Notes: generated by a model from the letters alone, not told the origin. A DNA stretch of 64,000 nucleotides from Didymella arachidicola (GCA_016630955.3 CM049995.1:62001-126000), one strand, 5' to 3'; shown: positions 42,686-53,685, numbered from the stretch's first letter. Program-made: numbers and translations.

Positions 42686-43217
42686 TGTTACGAACATGAG
42701 TTGGGACTCGGGGGACGTACAGTTATGTATGATGGAAGGAATTACAAGGCGGCACGGCGACCTCGCTGAAGGCCCAACCCCACCAGAACGACACGGGATC
42801 ACACTAGTACTATTGCGGCATAGCGTCCCATTGGGACAGGTAATAACCGAACACGGGACTTTGGGACAACGGACCAATGAGAGCCACTCCTTGTCTCAGA
42901 GGTCCTACAGTCTCACGAGACTTAGTCCTATAGGACTATGAGACTCTATGAGACTTTTGTGTATATAGCAGACAGGAACACAACCCTTAAGGTTTGTGTT
43001 CAACCTAAGTTATCAAGTTTGTCTTTGGATCTCAAACCCAACCTTCGAGCTAGACAGTCTACTCTGTACTACTCATCGTTACCCTGCTCTCAAGACTGAC
43101 AGATCGTATCTGTACACCTTATTGCAACCAACCCCTTCGGCTTCCTGTCACCGTACTCATCCCCGAGAACCAATAGAATTAGTGCTTACGAGCTTTGCTT
43201 AAAGTACGACTTCAACA
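42686..43217 (+). repeat. Solo LTR of the same chromovirus (U3 type delta)
   Basis: 532 bp, TGTTACGAACAT to ACTTCAACA, flanked by a perfect 5-bp target duplication GTAAT (42681-42685 and 43218-43222). It is the only chromoviral LTR here with a matching duplication. U3 (about 290 bp) is different again. R-U5 is close to types gamma and alpha. It arose by LTR-LTR recombination deleting the interior. Confidence 0.93.
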
Positions 43218-43312
43218 GTAATTCTTTCTATACTTCTATATATAGCTTACCTTACTATAAATAGTAAGAGTTGTTGCAGTTGTATTGCTAGGTTAGAGAT
43301 AGTAATAAAGAT

Positions 43313-43849
43313 CTAATTGTCTTCTTTTAGCTTAGCTAGCGGGGCAGGCCGCGGTCTAGCAGGGATCAGGGGTCGGCTAGTGCCCCTATCTGATATTTGG
43401 GGGTCTCTGGCTACGTCCGCCCAAGAGCGGCGTTCCGGGTCCTGGCTCGTGGAGTTGCTGTAGCTGGCATCGCTGCTCCAGCGGGAGCTGCTGGGAGAGT
43501 TGCTTGGGGAGAGGGAGGTCAGGGCGTGGATGACCTTCTGCTGCAGCGCCTCTGCGACCCTAGCTTCTTTGGGGTTAGTGTAGCTCTGCGCGTGTTGATC
43601 TACGGCTGCTGCGAAGGCAGCAGTGATGGTGTTCCATAGCTGGGTGATCTGCTGAGTCTCGGTGATGTGGCGTTGGACGGCATCAGAGACTCGAGGTTTG
43701 GGAGCGCCCCCACCGGGGTTCTGGCGGCTCAGCGGGGGTGCCTGGTGATGTACATCCTTCTGAAGCCGTCTTGAGGCGCGGGTATTAAGATGCTGAGGGG
43801 ACTCAGGGTCTGGGGACCCCGTGTGATGGGAGGAGGGAGACTCTGCCAT
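43313..43849 (-). mobile_element. LINE ORF1 N-terminal fragment (second LINE family member)
   Basis: A 178-codon open frame from ATG 43849 (MAESPSSHHTGSPDPES). It is Ser/Pro-rich, followed by a helical part (AAFAAAVDQHAQSYTNPK), and contains RRSWADVARDP, the SWADVA-type block common before the RNA-binding part of fungal LINE ORF1 proteins. The frame stops at 43313, where the sequence turns AT-rich and RIP-like. The 5' untranslated part probably occupies 43850 to about 43990 and abuts the transposase remnant F. It could also be a non-LINE gene fragment; the call rests mainly on the SWADVA block and composition. Confidence 0.5.
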
Positions 43850-43989
43850 CCTATTAAGCTTCTTGCGCGTCGCGCAGGGGGCCTAGGCGGACGTTAGAGG
43901 TACTCCCAGAGTGGCCGCAGTAAGCCAGATCGTTTGCTGTGATTTTTGGGGCTTCTGTGAAGGAAACCCAGAAATCAAAAGATTGGTGT

Positions 43990-45221
43990 TCGGTGCGGGG
44001 TTTACTGGGGACATGCTAGTAGCTGTAAAGGCCTTGAGTATGAGATCTTCCCTAAACGTGTGTACCCAGGCAGGCCAAAACAAGGCAAAGAAGTCACCTT
44101 TTGACAGTGGAGAGAGGCCTTAAGACTCCTGTAGGTGGTTTTCGAGTTCAGAGGCGTAGTTGGAGGAGAGGGGCTTAAAGCAGACAACGTCTAGCGGCTG
44201 CAGCGTCTGGGTACTGTGAGGGGGTAACACTGCTAGTATAATTCGATTGTGATGACAGTATTCGATAAAATCCTGCGTTAGGTGACTGCCATGGCCATCC
44301 ACAACTAAGAGGCGGTACTTTCTTCGGGCCTTGGGCTTAGTGTAACGGTCAAACACCTGCTTCAGCCAGGCTAATCCTATGTCGTTGTTTGTCCACCCTG
44401 AAGGCGAAGAGGTGACGTGGATGGGGTGCTTTCCTGCCTGAATATCCACCACCTAGCGGCTCTGGATAGTGGAGTTCTTTGACGCAAAGATGAGGCCTGG
44501 GGGAACAGCAGTACCATCGGCGCAGATGCAGGCCAGGAGGCTCACCCACTCACGTGAGCCATCTTGACGAGCCTGCCTAATCTCCTTCTTCTCATATTGA
44601 CGCCTGCTGAACACCCATTTTGTTCTACCCAGCACCCCTATCGCGAAGCCCTTCTCATCCATATTGTATGTGTGCTCAGGCTCCAGCTGATACTGAGTAA
44701 TCTTCTGTTGCAGAAGCTCAAAATATAGCTTATATTTGTACCCTGACTCAGCGTTGTGGCGATTTGAGTCCATGCCGGTAGTCCATTGGGATGTGAGGCG
44801 ATTGTGGTAACGGTGCAGGAAGCGCGTAACCCAGCTATCAGAGCAGGGTTGTAAGGCAACAGAGGATGCGAAATTCTGTATCGTATGCCTTGTAGGTGAT
44901 AAGTGACGCGTTGACAGCTCCTCTATATACTTGACTAGATCTAACTCTTGTTGTTGGCTGAGTTTCCGTTGATTATCATTAGCGACGCGTCGGGGAACCT
45001 GATTAAGTCGATGTGCGCGCGACAATGTTGAGCGATCAACACCATGTTTTTTTTGCAATTGTTGTATATACAATTTTTTCGTCAGGCTTTAGAGCACGTA
45101 TCTCATCAAGCGCTTCTTGAATTCCTGGCATTATTGGTTGAGTAATTACGCGTTGAAGTTGTGTTGTGAATCGCGATTACCGTGCATTGGTTGAATCCGT
45201 GCATTGGGTGCACGGACACGG
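43990..45221 (-). pseudogene. Element F: pogo/Fot1-like transposase remnant with one terminal repeat
   Basis: Related to the element C transposase. The start is at ATG 45131 (MPGIQEALDEIR). A run of eight A (minus strand, 45054-45047) shifts the frame just before HGVDRSTLSRAH. TAG at about 44457 replaces a Trp and TAA at about 44118 replaces a Gln of the C protein; both are RIP-type changes. HTH, YNMDEKGFAIG, LLVVDGHGSH and LQPLDVVCF are recognisable. The right tip (45221, then TA) begins CCGTGTCCGTGCACCC on the minus strand and holds CCAATGCACGG twice with a 17-bp period. The 3' end of the gene and the other tip are lost at the junction with the LINE fragment. Confidence 0.82.
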
Positions 45222-45417
45222 TAAGGACGTTATTATCCTAGATTACTACTAAGCCTATTGCCTACACATCTATATAAGATATAGTAGAGAGCTAGACCCT
45301 TAAAGATATACTAAAGTAGGATAGAAATCCTATTAGCCTAGTTGTACTAGCACAGTCCAACCCGATCTCAACACAGCAAAAGAAAGCCAATCTCCACCCT
45401 CTTCATCCCGCACCCTC

Positions 45418-46901
45418 CTACGGTCGCCGGAACTCAAACGCCCAGGCAGTCTTCACATCCTGGCTCGTCTGATAGATGGGAAACCTTAAAACACCACCCG
45501 AGTACGTATGCGTGAACAAGCCCCGGTCGCTGGGTCCGTTGGAAGCGCCGCGCGCACCGAAATCATCGAAGCCGTACGTCTGGATGGTGATCTGGCCCGC
45601 TGCGGGGAACCCCAGCGCTTGCAAGTTCCGGACTTCGATCTGCCAGGTCCCCGTGGCTACGCGCACGCCGGTGAGGATGCGGATCTTGCCGTCGGCGCCG
45701 AGGGTGGAGAAGATGTCGAGGACGCCGTCGGCGGAGCCTTCGGTGCTGAGACGGGTGCCGGTCATGTTCTGCGCGTAGTACTTGTACATGTGCCATGCGC
45801 CGTTTGCAAAGTACGGGGAGCTGGCGTCTTTGCGCCATACAAGCTCTGCGAGAGTGTCGTGGAGTTCGCTGGTAGAGAGCCAGTTTGCGCGAAGGCCGGT
45901 GGTGTTGTAGCGCTCGAGGCGAGCAATGTGCCAGGCAGTGGCGGAGTTCTGACGTTCAGTGTCGCCGTCTGGGGGTCTGGTCAGCTCATTGCAAGATGTT
46001 CCACATGGGAATACGCACTGATGTATTCATTGACGCAAAACGGGCGGCTCGGTGCTCCTGTAGTGGAAAAGAATTGCTTCATCGCGGGTACATTGGCCCG
46101 CAGGTCGTTTTGCGGAGTGGTGGTCCTACCCAAAAGATGCCAAGTGTACTGGTCGGGAGCGACGTTATTGGCGACAATGTATTTCATAAAATCAGACCAC
46201 CATATGTCGTTCTGGTCCGGCGGACTGACGAACGAAGGTCCGATGATAGGCACAGCGCTCACAATGCTATCCGCCCTGCTGTTGTCAATGACCTGAGTGT
46301 ATCGGCCTGCAAACCAGACTTACCGAAGTCGTTGGAAGGTGCGCTTCCACATCTCAAGATACTGGGATCTTGGGCGATTCCAATAGATTGCGCCCAAGTT
46401 AGGCTCGTTCCAAACGTCCCATTTTAGTCCTGGCATCATATTGTTGGCCTTGATATCGGCAATGATTCGAGCCAGAAAAGCCTCATAGTTGGTCCAGTCA
46501 CCATTGTCGCCGGGCCAAACAGTGGAAGAGTTGGTGGTGTCGGTGCCCCACAAGTCGTGAGGGAGGAGCTGAAACTCTCCGCCGTACTTGCGTGCAGTTC
46601 GATAGTTGCTGAGGGTTGACTGGAACCTAGGGCCATATTCATTCCAGTGCCATCCACGTTGGCCAACATTGAACATCTGGGCACCGCCTGCCCGAAAGTA
46701 TTTGAGCTTGGTCTCGGTGTAGAAATTGTCCGGAATCTGGTTGAGAGTATCTGGAATGCCGTAGAGAACACCGCTAGCCAGCTGGTTGGGAGCACCCTGC
46801 TGTACGGAAACATCCAGGACTGCAGTAACTGCAGACTGACGTTTCTCTGAGGGTGCGCCTGCTGCAGCTGCAGCAAAGCTGAGGACATGAACAAACTTCA
46901 T
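45418..46901 (-). CDS. Secreted glycoside hydrolase, clan GH-A type (GH39-like)
   Basis: Three exons are inferred: 46901-46324, 46278-46019 and 45968-45418 (introns 45 and 50 bp), giving 462 aa. Residues 1-18 form a signal peptide (MKFVHVLSFAAAAAGA) followed by a Lys-Arg processing site. The acid/base Glu is in KWDVWNEPN (about 167) and the likely nucleophile Glu in FCVNEYI (about 275), both standard for clan A TIM barrels. LHDTLAELVW and a beta-rich C-terminal domain (RILTGVRVATGTWQIEVRNL) follow. It should act outside the cell on plant or fungal polysaccharide; the family resembles fungal GH39-like enzymes but the substrate is not readable. It is isolated between the repeat-rich core and the housekeeping block. 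Confidence 0.82.
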
Positions 46902-47691
46902 ACTGTTCGAGTGGGTGTGTTTGCAGTTGCAGGTTGTGATTGAACTGTGTTTTACATGATCGTGGGATCCGAGATGGTTTTATAGTTACCCAATGGTCGC
47001 CTCCCCCTCCTGCACAATCGTGGTGAGAACCTCACGAAGGGTAAGACATCATCGGGAAATGTCCGTGATGCAGTCGCCATCATCTCTTGGCACAGACCCA
47101 CGTTCTGTTGTTTATGGGGAATGCGGGGGGATACGAGTATCCACGCGCTTTAATCTTAGTATAGTGTCCTTGGTATATGGAGGCTAGCTATGTTAGGTTG
47201 TACAGCGGGAGGAAAGTCCGCTGCATTAGCTCCCTGCTGGACTACAGAACTTACCTCTTAGGCATAGGACGGTTACTTTTGACTTGGCGCCAAGATACAT
47301 TATTCTCTTCTTTGGCATAGGACATCCTCTTCTGACTTGGCGGGAAGCTCCCGATGGGCGCTCCGGTGGACGCTGCTCGGGCCCCGGTGGACTCTCAGCC
47401 AAGAGTCCATCGGAATCTTGAACAAGATTCCGGTGGAGGCACTACGTCTTGCTGTAGAAGGTAAGCTTGCAATGAGATTTTGTAAGTCGCAGCACGCGGA
47501 GTCCAGTGGTGTACCACATATGTGGTCGGTGTTCGCCAACCTTGGAAGTGTCTGTGCATCACGTGAACAAGGGTGCTGGTGACTCAGGGAGCCAGAAAGT
47601 CCAATTCGAACGCTGTCTATCTCCCCTCAACGCCTGGGATCCCAGATCCATGTTTTGTCCCTACTCGAGTCATTGGTACAGGTATATATAC
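46902..47691. other. Intergenic region with two adjacent hairpins
   Basis: No gene is recognised. It includes the promoter of the glycoside hydrolase at its left. Two perfect inverted repeats stand side by side: 47388-47409 (8-bp arms, 6-nt loop) and 47411-47432 (10-bp arms, 2-nt loop). Confidence 0.55.
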
Positions 47692-50012
47692 TCATCGCCT
47701 CTTCTCGGCCTCCTTGCGCATCAGTTTGGTTGACGCGCGCTGCAGCGCAGTTTTGATGTCGCCCTTCTTGAATGTCGACAGGTCGTAGTAGTTGGGCGAG
47801 ATGTCCTATCCAAGTCAGCACTTGCGGGAGAGAAAATTGAAAAACAAAGTGACAAACTCACCATTAACCACTCAGGTCGTACGCTTGTGACGGTGCGGAT
47901 GTAGTTCTTCGTTGTGAGCACAAACTCGTTGTACACGACCCATTCGCTGTCCTCGGCCAGAACGGTGCTCGGGTGCAGTAGCACCGTCTGCTCGTCCTTG
48001 ACGGTGGTGTACTGCTTGCCGTTGCCGTCGCGCTTGGCGACCTGCATGAAGAAGCCTGCAACGAGCGCGCGCTGGATGTTCTCGTAGTACTTTTTATTTT
48101 CGAAGGGTGTGCTCATCAGCTCGAGCTCGGAGCGCTCCATGATGCGCTTCAGCTGCATCCGTACGTTGTCGGCCTGCTGCAGGGCGCGGTAGGACAGGAA
48201 GTGGTCGTGGCACCACTGCTTGGGGTTGGCTTGGGCCTCCTCGCCCTTGAAGGCGTGGTACACGTTCAGCATGGTGAGGTGGTCACCCTTGGGATGGGCG
48301 AAGAGCTCCTTCATTTCATCGGCGCGCTTGCGGTTGCTTGCCGGGCGCACAAAGATCTGTGGGACGGAGAGCAGCGCGGTGAGGGAGAGGATCTCGTTGG
48401 AGCAGTAGAATTCGGGCGATGTGATGAGCATGACGGCGAGGGCTGGGTCGAGCGGGAACTCGGAGGCGAGCCGGCCTAGGGTGGTGAGCTCACCCTCGTC
48501 GTCCAGACAGGCGAGGTAGTTGAGCTCCTCCAGGGCACGCATGAGCGTCTCGGGCGCGGGGGGGTCCATAAGATCGAAGTGCACCAGATCGTCGACACCA
48601 AGCTTCTTGAGCTCAAGGACGGTGCTGGCCAAGTTGGAGCGCAGGATCTCAGGGTACGTCTGCTCGATCAACTCCTTTTTGAAGGCGGACTCTGTGTACA
48701 GACGGAAGCACTTTCCAGGGCGTGTTCGACCGGCACGACCGGCGCGCTGCTGGGCCGAGGCCTTGGAGATGGGCGAGACGAGCAGCGACTCGACACGGAT
48801 GCGGGGGTTGTAGACCTTTTGCTTGCTGAAGCCGGGGTCAACGACGTAGACGATGCCGTCGATGGTGAGGGAGGTTTCGGCGATGTTGGTGGACACGATG
48901 ACCTTGCGGCCGGGTCGGCCGCCGGGTGTGAGGGGTGGTGGTGCCTGACTGAAGATCTTCTGCTGCTGTGCGGGCGGGAGGGTTCCGTAGAGGGGGTAGA
49001 CGACGAGCGGCCCAGCGCCGCCTTCTCTCGTCAAGTCCTGAGCCTCGAGGGAAATCTTCCTGCAGGCGTCCTCGATCTCCTCCTCACCAGTCAGGAACAG
49101 CAGCACGTCGCCCTCGGGCTCGGTGGCGTGGATCTGCAGGACGGTGCGCAGGGCAGCCTCGACGTAGTCGCGCTCGGGGGCGGGGGTGTAGAAGACCTCG
49201 ACGGGGTGGGTGCGGCCGGGGACGGCGAGCAGCGGGGCGTTGTGGAAGTACTTTTGGAACTTTGTGGCGTCGAGGGTGGCGCTCATGATGATGAGCTTCA
49301 GGTCCTTGCGGCGCAGGACGACCTCCTTGAGCAGGCCCATGAGGATGTCGGTGGCGAGGGTGCGCTCGTGGGCCTCGTCGAGGATGATGGTGCTGTAGCG
49401 CGACAGGTTGTTGTCGTGCATGGCCTCGCGCAGCAGCATGCCGTCGGTCATGTACTTCATGATGGTGTTGGGGCCCGTCTTGTCGTCGAAGCGGATCGTG
49501 TAGCCGACCTCCTCGCCGAGGGTGACGTCCATCTCGTCGGCGACACGCTGGGCGACGGACATGGCGGCGACTCGACGGGGCTGCGTGCAGGCGACCATCT
49601 GGGCGGAGCGCTGGGGCAGGTCGTCGTAGAGGACGAACTGCGGGATCTGGGTGGTCTTGCCGGAGCCCGTCTCGCCGACGAAGACGAGGATCTGGCTCTG
49701 CTGGTACAGCTTGAGGAACTCGTCGCGCTGCTGGTGGACGGGCAGGTCGCGGCGCGTCTTGAGGATGCTCATGTACTTGCTCGACAGCGGGCGGCCGGTG
49801 AAGGGGTTGTTGGGCCCGTCCTCGGCGGCGCTGGCCTGCTTGGACGTGGTCGCATGGCGCGTGAAGCCCGCGAGGCCGTCCTCGCTCTTGACGGGCGCCT
49901 CGTTCCAGTGGCTGAGGTACGGGTTGCTCTCCTGCTTGACGCCGTTGGGGGCTTCCGTCTTGACGCGCTTGGCGTCGCGGTGCTCGTCGTCGGACTCGCG
50001 CTTGACCGTCAT
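47692..50012 (-). CDS. prp43: Pre-mRNA-splicing/ribosome-biogenesis DEAH-box RNA helicase Prp43
   Basis: Exon 1 is 50012-47862, the intron 47861-47806, exon 2 47805-47692; total 754 aa, close to yeast Prp43. Motif I GETGSGKTT lies at about residue 112, the Walker B DEAH in IILDEAHERT at about 210, motif III SAT at about 245, and motif VI QRAGRAGRTRPG at about 430. The helicase-associated and OB domains follow, ending RPEWLM-DISPNYYDL, the C-terminal signature of Prp43. It disassembles the intron-lariat spliceosome and acts on pre-ribosomes in nucleus and nucleolus, with G-patch partners. The frame is open upstream to 50438 but contains no ATG there, so the start at 50012 (MTVKRESDDEH) is firm. 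It shares a 476-bp promoter with the methyltransferase gene. Confidence 0.95.
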
Positions 50013-50200
50013 GCTGGCGGGGGATGGGGGGAGGCTGTGGGCGGGCGATGGAGGGAGGCCGTGGGCGGGCGATGGAGGGAGGCCGTGGGCGGGCGATGGA
50101 GGGAGGCCGTGGGCGGGCGATGGAGGGAGGCCGTGGGCGGGCGATGGAGGGAGGCCGTGGGCGGGCGATGGAGGGAAGCCGTGGGCGAAAGGCTGGCGTC
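50013..50200. repeat. 21-bp minisatellite in the prp43 5' leader
   Basis: About eight tandem units of 21 bp (core GGGCGATGGAGGGAGGCCGT), starting directly at the prp43 start codon. Inner units are identical; outer ones vary. It would encode a 7-residue repeat if read, but lies outside the inferred CDS. Confidence 0.9.
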
Positions 50201-50488
50201 GCTCTTTTTTGGGCGGCTCGACGTTTGACAGCGCAGGCGTTGGTGTCGCTACTTTTTTTGGCGGCGTCGCCTCGCGCCCACACCGCCCGGCCCACCGCCC
50301 ACGGCCCTGTCGTGCCCTGCTGCCCGTGGACCCCACCAAAACCAGTCGCGTGTGGGACCAACCGCCAGAATTGCTGCGCGCACCGCGTCCATGCCGTGCC
50401 CTCCAGTGCCGCCCTTGCTGGTCCTCGTCCGGCCACACGCACCCTCTGCTCCTCCCGCAGAACCAGACCGCCCGCTGCTGCCGCCCGG
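50013..50488. promoter_or_regulatory. Bidirectional promoter, prp43 / PRMT5
   Basis: 476 bp between divergent starts, half of it minisatellite, the rest GC-rich. It must serve both genes unless they have longer leaders. No specific factor sites are called. Confidence 0.6.
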
Positions 50489-52925
50489 ATGAGCTACGCA
50501 GACGACATGGACGCGCTGCCCGTCTTCTACATCGGGCAGCACGAGCGCCGGCGCGCGCTGGACGTGTCGGCGGAGCTGGTGCAGCATGCGCAGGACCTGG
50601 GCTACGACATGCTGTCGAGCCCCGTCACCAACGACCGCTTCCACACCCGCGTCCTGGCGCTGCTGCGCGCCCACGCCGCCGCTGCCGACAGCGCCTCTGC
50701 GCCGCCGCCGCTGCCGCTCATCGCCGCCCTCGAGAGCAGCGACACGCCGCTGGGCCCGACCGACACCATCAGCCAGCTGGTCACGTACGCCAGCGCCTGG
50801 ACGGACCTCGCGTCGCCCGACCCCATCGTCGCCCACGTCTCGCGCCAGGTCCTGCACCTCGAGGTCGCCTACGCCTCCTTCTGCGGCGCCGTCAACATCG
50901 TCGTCCCCGGCCCGCGCCTCGCCCACGGCCAGCGCGGCGTCGCCCAGTATGCCCGCGCCCTCAAGGAGGCCCTGGCCACGGGCGCCTACGTCCAGTTCCA
51001 CATCCTGATGCCCGTCGACGGCTCACAGCCGGCCCACGACGACCAGGACGAGCTCGGCCACCTCAGCCGCTTTGCCAGGCCCGCCTTCAGCGCACAGCCA
51101 CAGCCCAGCACTGCAAATGCCTGGAGCGCCTGGGAGGCCTGGAACACCGTCAGGTCCATCTGCTCCTACCACACCCGCCTCTCGCTTGCTCTCGAGCTGC
51201 CGCGCAAGCTGCCGTCCCTCGCCCTCCAGGCCCGCTGGTTCTCCGAGCCCGTCCGCCTCGTCACCATACCCTCGGCCTCTTTCCTGGTCAACGCTCGCGG
51301 CTCCTTCGTGCTGTCCAAAGCCCACCAGTGGTTCCTGTTCCGCTTCGCCCGTCTGCGCTCCTCGCCATGGCTGCTGCTCTCCGACGTGGGCCCGCTGCCC
51401 GGCATCGACGACCCCGACATGATCATGTCCTACTCCACCGGCCATCTGTCCCCCTCGACGGCCGAAGACGCCGATCCGTCGTCGGAGCCCACGCCCGCCG
51501 AAGCAGCCCAGCTGAAGAAGAAGGCTGCCAAGGCCGGCAGCAGCAGCAACGACCCCACCCCGCACCTGAGCTATCTGCGCTACCTCCAGCGCAACCAGCC
51601 GCCGAAGAGCCAGATTGAGAGATTTGGCGGCGGCTTCCAAGACTACCTGCAGAGCCCCCTGCAGCCTCTGTCCGACAACCTCGAGTCCATCACATACGAA
51701 GTCTTCGAGAAGGATCCCATCAAGTATGCCTGGTACGAGCGTGCCACTGCCCAAGCCCTGAAGGACTGGCACACTCAAAAAAAGTCTACAAGCTCCGACA
51801 ACGGTGCTGTCGTCGTCGCCGTAGTCGGTTCCGGCCGTGGTCCGCTTGTCACACGCGCGCTAAACGCCAGTGCAAGCAGTGGCGTGCCTGTCAAGGTGTA
51901 TGCCATCGAGAAGAACCCCAACGCCTATGTTCTTCTCCAGAGACGCAACGTCGATACCTGGGGCGGCAGAGTCACGGTAGTCAAGACAGATATGCGAGCC
52001 TGGAAAGGACCAACCCTCCCAGACGGCACATTCGGCAAGGTCGACATTCTGATCAGCGAACTGCTGGGTAGCTTCGCTGACAACGAGCTATCGCCAGAGT
52101 GTCTCGATGGCGTTCAGCATGTCCTCAACCCCCAGCACGGCATCTCGATACCGTCCAGCTACACTGCCCACCTCACACCCCTCGCCACACCAAAGCTCTG
52201 GGCAGATATCCACGGCCGCAGCACAAGCGTAGACCCCACCGCTTTCGACATCCCGTGGGTCGTCATGCTCTCCCAGTTCGACTACCTCTCTACCAAGCCT
52301 GACGAGACCATTGCCTCGCAACAACTAACAAACGGCACCAAGATGAACCACTTCAACCTCGAAGCCCCCCTTGCGCCCATTGTGCACACAGCCTGGGAAT
52401 TCACACACCCTCTTCCTGCCAGCGTTCTCGCCCAGTCTGCTCTGCGCAGGGGAGGGTCCGCCGTCGGCGGTGGAGGAGGCTTCATCGGCGGCGACGGTGC
52501 AAACGAACACAACTACCGCGACTGCCGCGTCACATTCCCTATCCGCGAGCAGGGCGTGTGCCACGGTCTGGGCGGCTATTTCGAGACGGTATTGTACAGC
52601 GGCTCCGAAGGCCCGGTCGAGCTCTCGACCAACCCGGTGACCATGGATGCCAAGTCCAAAGACATGATTTCCTGGTTTCCCATCTTCTTTGCGCTCAAGG
52701 TGTGTGACTTTTCTCTCTTCGAATGTGACTTGACTGATTGTTGTTCAGAATCCCATGCATCTGCCTGCGGGCTCCGAGGTGGAGGTCAGCATGTGGCGTC
52801 AAACAGATGATCGAAAGGTGTGGTACGAGTGGGTCGTCGAGAGCTTCATGGTGATCAACGGCCAGAGAGTCAAGCTGAGCATCTCAGACTTGCATTCGAG
52901 CAAGAGCAGTGGATGCTTGATGTAG
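50489..52925 (+). CDS. skb1: Type II protein arginine methyltransferase PRMT5 (Skb1/Hsl7 family)
   Basis: Exons 50489-52699 and 52749-52925, 795 aa. The N-terminal TIM-barrel half (residues about 1-340) is followed by the linker FGGGFQDYLQSPLQPLSDNL (about 377), a PRMT5 hallmark. The SAM-binding loop is VVVAVVGSGRGPLVTRAL (about 445). The double-E active site is SELLGSFADNELSPECLDG (about 522). A beta-barrel end has VKLSISDLH. It makes symmetric dimethylarginine on Sm proteins and histones, and Skb1 homologues also act in cell-cycle and polarity control. The frame is open 5' of the ATG, but the upstream extension is the minisatellite and low complexity, so the first ATG with conserved context (MSYADDMDALPVF) was taken. 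Confidence 0.93.
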
Positions 52926-53252
52926 ATGCTGCAGTGACAGCGATTGAGGATTAGTCTAAACAACTTTCAATCGCGCGTCTTCATAAAACGATGCCCTCTT
53001 GGTGTTGTGAATACTCTCGAGATGTGACACCTCCAAGCTTCAACAATACCTGCATTCCAATCCAAGATACTCCAGAGAGAACTTAGAGGTCAGGGCCCCT
53101 AGTGATATGAACACCCATTATACAATGCCCAGCCTCGTGCCCGCATCGCGCGCCTTTCGCCCCAAGCGTCATAGCTCCTCCACTAGCGTACCTCTCGCGC
53201 AACACCTCCAAACCCTAACCCCCACCCTCGCATTCCCAAACACCAATCCAAA
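52926..53252. other. Intergenic region upstream of the DUF423 gene
   Basis: 327 bp. A short frame from an ATG at 53107 overlaps the next gene's start in another frame and is not called. No other feature is seen. Confidence 0.5.
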
Positions 53253-53685
53253 ATGCCACCATACTGGACAATCGGCTGCCTCTACGGCGCCTCCAGCGTC
53301 ATCCTCGGCGCATTCGGCGCCCACGGCCTGAAAAAACGCATCGCGGACCCATCCCGCATCGGTACCCCCCCCCCCCCCCCCTGTCCCTCCCCAACCCAGA
53401 TGCCAACATACGCTAGCAAACTGGAGCACAGCGGCGCAGTACCAGCTCATTCACTCGGCAGTCCTGACGTTTGCGTCCGTGGCCGCGCCGCAGAACACGC
53501 TGGCCATGGGCTTGCTGACGGCGGGCATGACCATGTTCTCGGGCAGTTTGTATTTGCTCGTCTTGGATCCGCAGAGGTTTGGTAAGGTTGCGGGGCCGAT
53601 TACGCCGATTGGGGGGTTGTGTCTCGTTGGCGGGTGGGTTGCGCTGGCGGTTACGAAGAGGCCTGTTTTGCCCAAGTTTAAGTAG
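53253..53685 (+). CDS. DUF423/TMEM256-like small membrane protein
   Basis: Two exons, 53253-53361 and 53417-53685, give 125 aa. The start MPPYWTIGCLYGASSVILGA is a membrane segment followed by FGAHGLKKRI, the family signature (G-A-F-G-A-H-G/A-L). After the intron: QYQLIHSAVL, then two or three hydrophobic helices (LTAGMTMFSGSLYLLVL, ITPIGGLCLVGGWVALA). The family is conserved from bacteria (YgdD) to animals (TMEM256); its role is unknown. The intron has an unbroken run of 17 C just after the donor (53365-53381), which may vary between strains or be an assembly problem. Confidence 0.88.

Noticed and set aside
48579..50228. 549-codon open frame antisense to prp43
   Set aside because: It is a shadow of the GC-rich prp43 codons: Gly/Val/Leu/Asp-rich with no domain, and the prp43 frame is fully conserved.
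50013..50438. N-terminal extension of Prp43 through the minisatellite
   Set aside because: The frame is open but has no ATG; the first ATG is at 50012.
50024..50488. 155-residue N-terminal extension of PRMT5 through the minisatellite
   Set aside because: The added part is repeat and low complexity; family homology starts at MSYADDMDALPVF (ATG 50489).
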